Below, piece by piece: positions 1 to 4,022 of a DNA stretch of 8,771 bases; the stretch's first letter is position 1, and each line of letters opens with the position of its first letter. The stretch is from contig CALLVB010000037.1 of NCBI GenBank assembly GCA_938010795.1, forward strand, positions 1-8,771, in the 5' to 3' direction. The notes under the pieces were generated by a model. That model did no database searches, was not told where the DNA came from, and was given only the letters and a program-made list of their open reading frames with translations. A program made the position numbers and the translations under genes. The DNA is from Minisyncoccota bacterium (GTDB lineage: Bacteria > Patescibacteriota > Minisyncoccia > Phycocordibacterales > GCA-2747955).

Positions 1-2
1 AT

Positions 3-104
3 GCGGTCGAAATATCCAATTCATATACGTTCCCTGAAAAGACAGTGGTGCTTACAGTTGGAGCAGGTGATATCTACAAACTCGCTCCAATGCTGGTACA
101 ATAA
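3..104 (+). CDS. murC: Mur ligase C-terminus, probably UDP-N-acetylmuramate-L-alanine ligase (partial, 5' end outside window)
   Basis: An open frame enters from the left edge and ends at TAA (102-104), giving 33 residues. It contains TVVLTVGAGDIYKLAPMLVQ, which matches the usual end of MurC-type ligases (family pattern 'VLTxGAGDIxKxxxxL'). MurC is the cytoplasmic enzyme that adds L-alanine to UDP-MurNAc using ATP in peptidoglycan precursor synthesis. Only the last part of the C-terminal domain is visible, so the ATP-binding and catalytic residues cannot be checked. The related ligase Mpl ends similarly and cannot be excluded. The stop codon shares its first base with a -10-like box for the next gene. 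Confidence 0.72.
   Translation, partial: AVEISNSYTFPEKTVVLTVGAGDIYKLAPMLVQ
94..102 (+). promoter_or_regulatory. Extended -10 promoter element before the VIT-like gene
   Basis: TGGTACAAT (94-102) fits an extended -10 element (TGn plus TACAAT, 5 of 6 matches to TATAAT). It ends 7 nt before the ATG at 110, which would place transcription start at or next to the start codon. No good -35 hexamer is visible, as is common for extended -10 promoters. The element overlaps the end of the murC-like gene. Prediction from sequence only. Confidence 0.45.
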
Positions 105-109
105 TTAGT

Positions 110-598
110 ATGAAAGAGAAATTTTTATTATATGCAGGTTCAGTGGTGCTTGGACTCTCTGACGCAGTAGTGTCTATAACAGGGGCGCTTGCTGGTTTGT
201 CATGGTCATTTCATGATTCTAAAGTAATTGGTTTTGCAGGAGCAGTGATTGGTATTTCAGCAGCTCTCTCTATGGGTGCCTCAGAATACCTCTCAGAAAA
301 AGAAGATAATATTAAGTCTCCGTTACTCGCTGGTCTGTTTACAGGAGGAGCATATTTGGCAGCAGCAATTCTACTAGTGCTTCCATATTTTGTTGTGTCT
401 AATCCTCTCATTGCGTTTACAGTCTCTGCTATTGGAGCAGTGTTTATTGTTGCATGGTACGCGTGGTATGTATCAAAAAATAAAGAAGGAAATTTTAGTG
501 GTAGATTTTTTACCATGATAGGAGTTTGTTTATTTGTCGGAGTACTTAGTTTTTTGTTTGCTGCAGGATTTCAATTACTAACAGGTATAGAAATTTAA
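110..598 (+). CDS. VIT1/CCC1-family small integral membrane protein (putative Fe2+/Mn2+ transporter)
   Basis: A 162-residue, strongly hydrophobic protein with about five predicted membrane helices (roughly residues 5-30, 37-58, 70-94, 99-120 and 131-157). The family signature is visible in two places. GLSDAVVSITGALAGL in helix 1 corresponds to the 'GlnDGlvs...glvlGl' motif with its conserved Asp (D18). LSMGASEYLSEKE after helix 2 corresponds to 'SMaaGEYlS', with E59 near the metal path. Characterised members move ferrous iron or manganese across membranes, usually as proton antiporters. At 162 residues it is shorter than typical members (about 220-240) and lacks the long cytosolic metal-binding insertion between helices 2 and 3, so the transport substrate is unproven. 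ATG 110 is chosen because a -10-like box lies just upstream. No Shine-Dalgarno motif precedes it. It overlaps the next gene by one base (TAATG). Confidence 0.8.
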   Translation: MKEKFLLYAGSVVLGLSDAVVSITGALAGLSWSFHDSKVIGFAGAVIGISAALSMGASEYLSEKEDNIKSPLLAGLFTGGAYLAAAILLVLPYFVVSNPLIAFTVSAIGAVFIVAWYAWYVSKNKEGNFSGRFFTMIGVCLFVGVLSFLFAAGFQLLTGIEI

Positions 599-912
599 TG
601 AGTGGTATGGCTACAGAATTTCAACAAAAAGTATGGGATGCGGTTGATGCAATCCCAGAAGGAAAAGTCACTACATATGGTCATATTGCAAAGGCGGCTG
701 GGAGACCTAATACAGCCCGCTATATCAGCAGAATTGTCGGGCAACACCCGGACGCAAAGAATGTGCCCTGGCACAGGATTGTATATGCAAACGGTACGAT
801 TTGGTGTCCAGAAGAACATGAAGTAGAGAGAAAGAAGCGATATAGAAAAGAAGGCATTGCCCTCAAAGGTAATAAAATAGTCAATTTTAACGACGTGTTA
901 TATACATTTTAG
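598..912 (+). CDS. Alkyltransferase-like protein (ATL; MGMT DNA-binding domain, Trp replacing the active-site Cys)
   Basis: The 104-residue protein matches the C-terminal DNA-binding domain of O6-methylguanine-DNA methyltransferase: FQQKVWDAVDAIPEGKVTTYGHIA (residues 8-31), AGRPNTARYISRIVG (34-48), then PWHRIV (57-62). In true methyltransferases the last motif is PCHRV with the alkyl-accepting Cys. Here it is Trp58, as in bacterial Atl proteins, which bind O6-alkylguanine, flip it and flag it for nucleotide excision repair without removing the alkyl group. The conserved Tyr (Y27) of the DNA-binding region is present. Its ATG shares a base with the upstream stop (TAATG), so translational coupling is likely. 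An in-frame ATG at 607 would give a protein starting MATEFQQ and is a credible alternative start. Family assignment is firm; the repair role is inferred from known ATLs. Confidence 0.88.
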   Translation: MSGMATEFQQKVWDAVDAIPEGKVTTYGHIAKAAGRPNTARYISRIVGQHPDAKNVPWHRIVYANGTIWCPEEHEVERKKRYRKEGIALKGNKIVNFNDVLYTF

Positions 913-914
913 AT

Positions 915-1784
915 ATGAATAAAGAAAACTTACAACATAAGATACAAGAATTGGAAGCACAGATGAATCAGTCTGACTTTTGAAGAGATACGCAGGCTGC
1001 TCAAAAAACCATCAAGAAATTACAAGACCTCAAGGCAGAATTAGCAGGAGGATCAAAATACGCAGCAGGTCCTGCAACACTCTCTATCTTTGCTGGAGCA
1101 GGTGGGGATGATGCAGAGGACTTTGTACGTATTTTATTTGAAATGTATCAAAGGTTTGCACAAACAGCAGGATATGAGCTTACTATTTTGGACACAACAG
1201 ATAATGAGCTGAACGGATACAGAAATATTTCATGTCAGATTAGTGGTAAAGGTGCATATGGAATATTACAGCACGAGTCAGGAGTGCACAGGCTTGTGAG
1301 AAAGTCTCCGTTTAACTCAAAAAATAAACGACAAACAGGGTTTGCATTAGTTGAGGTGTTGCCTGTTATTAAAGCTGTTGAATTTAGTATGGATGAGAGT
1401 GATTTAGAAATTTCATTTACGATGTCAGGAGGGGCAGGTGGTCAAAATGTAAACAAGAGAGAAACAGCGGTACGAGTGGTTCATCCTAAAACAGGATTTT
1501 CTGTCTTTGTTTCTCAGGAGCGAACTCAGGAGCGAAATAAGGAGTTAGCACTATCTATGATGCGCGCAAAGTTATATACAAAACATAAAGAAGATGAGGA
1601 AAAACAAGCGAAGGGGCTTTCTATTTCCGACAAGGTGTCTATTGAGTGGGGAAATCAAATACGGTCGTATGTATTTGATCCGTATCAACTCGTTAAGGAT
1701 CATCGAACAAATACTGAAGTGAGACAAGTAGATAAGGTTTTAGGAGGAGAATTTACGGAGCTTACACAAGATCTCCGTAACTAA
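915..1784 (+). CDS. prfB: Peptide chain release factor 2, interrupted by an in-frame UGA at codon 23
   Basis: RF2 releases peptides at UGA and UAA codons on the ribosome. Reading from ATG 915 gives 289 codons plus TAA, with one in-frame TGA (981-983, codon 23). Downstream of it the frame encodes FAGAGGDDAEDF (from residue 59), the RF2 recognition tripeptide SPF in RLVRKSPFNSK (SPF at 131-133), and the catalytic GGQ (175-177) in GGAGGQNVNKRE. The upstream codons also fit RF2: IQELEAQMNQSDF then UGA then RDTQAAQK aligns with E. coli LEEVNAELEQPDVW then NEPERAQ, so UGA stands at the conserved Trp. At 289 residues it is about 75 shorter than E. coli RF2 (365), mostly in domain 1. No ATG, GTG or TTG lies in frame between the UGA and Met77, and starting at Met77 would lose conserved core sequence. 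The start lies 2 nt after the upstream stop and has no Shine-Dalgarno motif. Readthrough, rare UGA decoding or a sequence error could explain the interruption. Confidence 0.85.
981..983 (+). other. In-frame UGA within prfB at a conserved Trp position (candidate readthrough/autoregulatory codon)
   Basis: The codons run GAC TTT TGA AGA GAT, and the same frame continues with recognisable RF2 sequence on both sides. A +1 shift at this site, as in the classical prfB mechanism, would read GAA GAG ATA CGC and hit TAG after about 20 codons, so frameshifting does not rescue the protein. Zero-frame decoding of UGA, most simply by tRNA-Trp since Trp is the expected residue, would. A single G-to-A error in TGG would look identical. 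Confidence 0.8.
1753..1780 (+). terminator. Hairpin overlapping the prfB stop (weak terminator candidate)
   Basis: TTACGGAG (1753-1760) pairs with CTCCGTAA (1773-1780). CTT (1761-1763) and AAG (1768-1770) can extend the stem across a 2-nt bulge around an ACAC loop. Five T residues follow at 1788-1792, but 7 nt after the stem, which is too far for a classical intrinsic terminator. It could attenuate readthrough into ftsE. Confidence 0.3.
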
Positions 1785-1793
1785 CAGTTTTTC

Positions 1794-1821
1794 TTGATGG
1801 TCAGAGAGTGGCTGTTATAAT
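1794..1821 (+). promoter_or_regulatory. ftsE promoter (TTGATG, 16 nt, extended TGTTATAAT)
   Basis: A -35-like TTGATG (1794-1799) lies 16 nt before a perfect TATAAT (1816-1821), which is preceded by TGT to give an extended -10. The box ends 7 nt before ATG 1829, so the start codon falls at about +2 of the predicted transcript. This is the best-formed promoter in the window. It places transcription start downstream of the alternative GTG at 1808. Confidence 0.6.
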
Positions 1822-1828
1822 AGTACGT

Positions 1829-2509
1829 ATGATATTTCTCGATGGAGTTTCCAAAGAATATAAAAAAGGTGATGTTGGTTTAGCTGATATTTCACTTTCT
1901 ATTGAACGAGGTGAATTTGTATCACTGGTTGGTCAATCAGGAGCAGGAAAGACAACACTCATCAAAATTTTGTTAGGAGAAAAACGACCAAGTGCAGGTG
2001 GGGTATTTTTTGACTCTGTAGACATTACTAAAATCCCTTCACGAAAACTAAACCAATACCGAAGAAAGATTGGTGTAGTGTTCCAGGACTTTAGATTACT
2101 TCCAGACAAAACAGTATTTGAGAACGTAGCGTTTGCAATGGAAGCATCAGGTAAAAAAGATGCTCAAATTAAAAAAGATGTACCGTACGTACTAAAGCTT
2201 GTAGGGTTAGACGAAAAAATTGACCGATTTCCCAGTGAACTATCAGGTGGTCAAAAGCAACGTGTTGCTATTGCACGAGCGATTGTTAATCAGCCTGATC
2301 TTATTATCGCAGATGAACCTACTGGTAATTTAGATCCAGTCAATGCAGATGAGATTATTGCCATCTTTAAGAAAATTAACAAAATGGGTACTACAGTGAT
2401 TTTAACTACACACAACAAAACCATTGTTGATAGGCTAGAGGGTCGAGTGATTACTATGGAGGGTGGTCGTGTAACGAGAGACACAGTCAAAGGAGGCTTC
2501 GTGCTATAA
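1829..2509 (+). CDS. ftsE: Cell division ATP-binding protein FtsE
   Basis: A 226-residue ABC ATPase that pairs with FtsX and couples cytosolic ATP hydrolysis to peptidoglycan hydrolase activation at the division site. Visible motifs are Walker A GQSGAGKT (35-42), the Q-loop glutamine in VFQDF (86), signature LSGGQ (138-142), Walker B LIIADEP (158-164), the D-loop region GNLD, and the H-loop histidine in TTHNK (195). The N-terminus MIFLDGVSKEYKKG is the usual FtsE opening. A GTG at 1808 would add seven residues (MAVIIVR), but the promoter -10 box (1816-1821) lies inside that extension, so ATG 1829 is preferred. ftsX begins 20 nt after the stop, and the stop codon itself lies inside a TATAAT sequence. 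Confidence 0.95.
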   Translation: MIFLDGVSKEYKKGDVGLADISLSIERGEFVSLVGQSGAGKTTLIKILLGEKRPSAGGVFFDSVDITKIPSRKLNQYRRKIGVVFQDFRLLPDKTVFENVAFAMEASGKKDAQIKKDVPYVLKLVGLDEKIDRFPSELSGGQKQRVAIARAIVNQPDLIIADEPTGNLDPVNADEIIAIFKKINKMGTTVILTTHNKTIVDRLEGRVITMEGGRVTRDTVKGGFVL

Positions 2510-2510
2510 T
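2502..2510 (+). promoter_or_regulatory. Possible internal promoter for ftsX (extended -10 TGCTATAAT)
   Basis: TGCTATAAT (2502-2510) is a perfect extended -10 sequence that contains the ftsE stop codon. It lies 19 nt before the ftsX ATG, predicting a leader of about 13 nt. No strong -35 is visible. ftsX could also simply be co-transcribed with ftsE. Confidence 0.35.
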
Positions 2511-2529
2511 TTTTTAATTAACTATTACT

Positions 2530-3444
2530 ATGTTTACTACGCTTGGCAGAATATTATCATCAGGACTTAAAGGTTTTTATAGGAACTTCACTATCTCTAT
2601 ATCAGCAATTTTAATTTTACTTATTTCTCTTTTGTCATTTGCATCTATTTACTTAGCACTAGAACTGATAAAACCAAGTGTTGCTCAGTTAGAACAAAAA
2701 GTAGATGTTAATCTGTACTTTGAAACAGACGCACCAGAAGAAATTATTTTGGAACTCAAAAGAGAGCTTGAAGCTATTGATGAAGTTGCGTCAGTTGAGT
2801 ACGTGACAAAAGACCAGGCATTAGCAGACTTCAAAGAGAGGCAAAACAGTGATGTGATTCTCGCGGCACTAGAATCTATTGGTGAGAATCCACTCGGTGC
2901 AGCATTTAATATTAAAGCAAAAGAAATCAGTCAGTACGAAACAATTTCTATTTTCTTGGCAGGAGCACAGATTTCAGAAAAGTACGCACAGGCAGTAGAA
3001 GATGTTAACTATAATCAAAACAAAGGTGCTATTGATAAGTTAAATACCATTATTGTTTCTGTTGAGCGGTTCGGTATTGCAATCTCAGTAATACTTGCAA
3101 TTATTGCTGTGGTAATCACATATAACACTATTAGAGTGACTATTTATACTGCACGACATGAAATTAAAGTTATGCGACTAGTAGGAGCTTCCAAATTCTT
3201 TGCAAGAGGTCCATTTATTACCGAAGGTATATTCTATGGTTTATTTGCAGGATTATTAGCGCTCGTTGTTTTACTTACCGGTTTATACTACGCAGGTCCA
3301 GCGCTCCAAGAAATATTTATTTTGGATCTCTATCAGTTTGTTATTGATGATATATTCAGAATAGGTGGTGCATTAATACTTTCAGGAGTAGTTCTTGGTG
3401 GAGTATCATCACTACTTGCAATTAGAAAGTATTTAAATATCTAA
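2530..3444 (+). CDS. ftsX: Cell division permease-like protein FtsX
   Basis: A 304-residue membrane partner of FtsE. The family topology is visible: a short cytoplasmic N-terminus, TM1 (about 21-46), a large extracytoplasmic domain (about 47-175), then TM2-TM4 (about 180-200, 230-252 and 276-298). Family motifs include VDVNLYFETDAP at the start of the external domain, NPLGAAFNIK (120-129; compare the usual 'NPLPxSF'), and EIKVMRLVGASKFFARGPFITEG (211-233) in the loop between TM2 and TM3 that contacts FtsE. FtsEX normally activates a peptidoglycan hydrolase through the external domain. No such hydrolase gene follows directly: a terminator comes 2 nt after the stop. ATG 2530 is the only convincing start and has no Shine-Dalgarno motif. 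Expected to be produced with FtsE. Confidence 0.94.
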   Translation: MFTTLGRILSSGLKGFYRNFTISISAILILLISLLSFASIYLALELIKPSVAQLEQKVDVNLYFETDAPEEIILELKRELEAIDEVASVEYVTKDQALADFKERQNSDVILAALESIGENPLGAAFNIKAKEISQYETISIFLAGAQISEKYAQAVEDVNYNQNKGAIDKLNTIIVSVERFGIAISVILAIIAVVITYNTIRVTIYTARHEIKVMRLVGASKFFARGPFITEGIFYGLFAGLLALVVLLTGLYYAGPALQEIFILDLYQFVIDDIFRIGGALILSGVVLGGVSSLLAIRKYLNI

Positions 3445-3446
3445 CC

Positions 3447-3473
3447 AAAAATCCCGCAGATGCGGGATTTTTT
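3447..3473 (+). terminator. Rho-independent terminator after ftsX
   Basis: AAAAATCCCGCA (3447-3458) and TGCGGGATTTTT (3461-3472) are perfect inverted repeats. In RNA the GC core CCCGC/GCGGG folds with an AGAT loop and is followed by six T residues (3468-3473). The A-rich left arm makes it potentially bidirectional. It closes the ftsE-ftsX unit. Confidence 0.88.
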
Positions 3474-3481
3474 GATACAAT
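3473..3481 (+). promoter_or_regulatory. Extended -10 promoter element for the SnoaL-like gene, abutting the ftsX terminator
   Basis: TGATACAAT (3473-3481) is an extended -10 sequence that begins on the last T of the preceding terminator. It ends exactly 6 nt before ATG 3488, predicting that transcription starts at the A of the start codon, a leaderless mRNA. Any -35 contact would fall in the terminator stem, where no match is seen. Confidence 0.5.
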
Positions 3482-3487
3482 AATTAT

Positions 3488-3847
3488 ATGAATACACAAG
3501 AAATAGCAGAGAAAATGATTGCGTATAACAATGAAGGTAAGTTCCCACAAGTTTTTACTGATTTGTTCGCAGATGATTTTATCAGTATCGAGATGCCAGG
3601 TATGCCTAATGAAGTAGCAAAAGGTATTGAAGAGGTAACCAAAAAAGGAGAGTGGTTCTTTGAGCAAGTAGAGTTATTAGACGTTAAGATTTCAGAACCG
3701 TTAGTTGCTGATAATTGGTTTACTGTTAAATATGACATGCACACTAAAGATAAAAAAACAGGAGAAGAAAAGCACGAGTCGGAGTTAGGTGTATATCACG
3801 TAAAAAATGGAAAGATTGTGAGTGAACAGTTTTTTTACGACATGTAA
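3488..3847 (+). CDS. SnoaL/NTF2-like fold protein, function unknown
   Basis: A 119-residue soluble protein with the pattern of small NTF2-like (SnoaL-type) domains. Helical N-terminus IAEKMIAYNNEGKFPQVFTDLFADDFISIEMPG (about 6-38) is followed by a GIEEVTKKGEWFFEQ helix (46-60) and alternating strands ending in ELGVYHVKNGKIVSEQFFYD, the usual 'v..y.v.dGKI....ff' end of the fold. There is no signal peptide or membrane segment. The fold serves as enzyme, binding or dimerisation scaffold in many contexts, so no substrate can be named. The gene stands alone between two terminators with its own promoter-like box, so it is probably monocistronic. ATG 3488 is favoured by the 6-nt spacing from the -10 box. 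Confidence 0.8.
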   Translation: MNTQEIAEKMIAYNNEGKFPQVFTDLFADDFISIEMPGMPNEVAKGIEEVTKKGEWFFEQVELLDVKISEPLVADNWFTVKYDMHTKDKKTGEEKHESELGVYHVKNGKIVSEQFFYDM

Positions 3848-3850
3848 GCT

Positions 3851-3886
3851 AATCAAAAAAGCGTTCTACAGAACGCTTTTTTGATT
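3851..3886 (+). terminator. Perfect 16-bp bidirectional terminator hairpin
   Basis: AATCAAAAAAGCGTTC (3851-3866) and GAACGCTTTTTTGATT (3871-3886) are exact reverse complements with a TACA loop. The core GCGTTC/GAACGC with T6 on the right and A6 on the left serves as an intrinsic terminator in both directions. It ends the SnoaL-like transcript 3 nt after its stop. Its right edge overlaps the -35 hexamer proposed for the helicase gene. Confidence 0.9.
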
Positions 3887-3912
3887 GACTCACAGATATA
3901 TTACTGTATGCT
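3885..3912 (+). promoter_or_regulatory. Candidate promoter of the DEAD-box helicase gene (TTGACT, 16 nt, TATGCT)
   Basis: TTGACT (3885-3890, 5 of 6 to the -35 consensus) is 16 nt from TATGCT (3907-3912, 4 of 6 to the -10 consensus). Predicted transcription start is near 3919, giving an mRNA leader of about 104 nt before ATG 4023. That is far longer than at other genes here. The -35 partly overlaps the preceding terminator stem. Confidence 0.45.
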
Positions 3913-3980
3913 TACGGCAACGCTTTTGATTTATGTGTAGAGCTCTCAAGCAGAATGTGGAACGTTCCACAGATATTACT
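3891..3980 (+). repeat. Near-identical direct repeats CACAGATA(TA)TTACT
   Basis: CACAGATATATTACT (3891-3905) lies in the spacer of the proposed helicase promoter. CACAGATATTACT (3968-3980) recurs about 77 nt downstream in the leader and differs only by a missing TA. The second copy overlaps the right edge of the 16-bp palindrome. They could be paired protein-binding sites or chance similarity in AT-rich sequence. Confidence 0.4.
3956..3971. promoter_or_regulatory. Perfect 16-bp palindrome TGTGGAACGTTCCACA upstream of the helicase gene
   Basis: The sequence is identical to its reverse complement over 16 bp. As DNA it resembles a homodimeric repressor or activator operator. As RNA it can fold as UGUGGA-ACGU-UCCACA with a 4-nt loop. 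It lies about 44 nt downstream of the proposed -10 box and 51 nt before ATG 4023, in the predicted leader. Confidence 0.55.
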
Positions 3981-4005
3981 ATCTGCACGAGAGAGACACA
4001 GTCTC
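3970..4005 (+). promoter_or_regulatory. Two further hairpins in the helicase leader
   Basis: CAGATA (3970-3975) pairs with TATCTG (3980-3985) around TTAC. GAGAC (3993-3997) pairs with GTCTC (4001-4005) around ACA. The first shares two bases with the upstream palindrome, so the two stems compete at their edges. Neither matches a riboswitch class I recognise. Confidence 0.35.
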
Positions 4006-4022
4006 AATAACAACTAATTTAC

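Noticed and set aside
981..983. Classical +1 programmed frameshift in prfB
   Set aside because: Shifting +1 at TTT TGA reads GAA GAG ATA CGC and reaches TAG after about 20 codons without RF2 similarity. The correct RF2 sequence continues in the original frame, and no SD-like spur is seen upstream.
981..983. UGA decoded as glycine, as in Gracilibacteria/Absconditabacteria
   Set aside because: The aligned residue is Trp, not Gly. Under that code UGA should be frequent at Gly positions in the other genes, and none has one.
981..1020. UGA as selenocysteine with a bacterial SECIS element
   Set aside because: RF2 is not a selenoprotein family, the expected residue is Trp, and no stable hairpin with the typical loop follows the UGA.
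1143..1784. prfB starting at Met77 (ATG 1143) as a short release-factor-like protein
   Set aside because: This would discard the conserved FAGAGGDDAEDF segment and the N-terminal residues that clearly align with RF2.
1808..1828. GTG 1808 as ftsE start
   Set aside because: The seven extra residues are not FtsE-like, and the TATAAT box at 1816-1821 lies within them. ATG 1829 gives the standard N-terminus.
3422..3744. Reverse-strand open frames across the ftsX end and SnoaL-like gene
   Set aside because: They run antisense to a well-supported gene and through a terminator, and show no recognisable domain.
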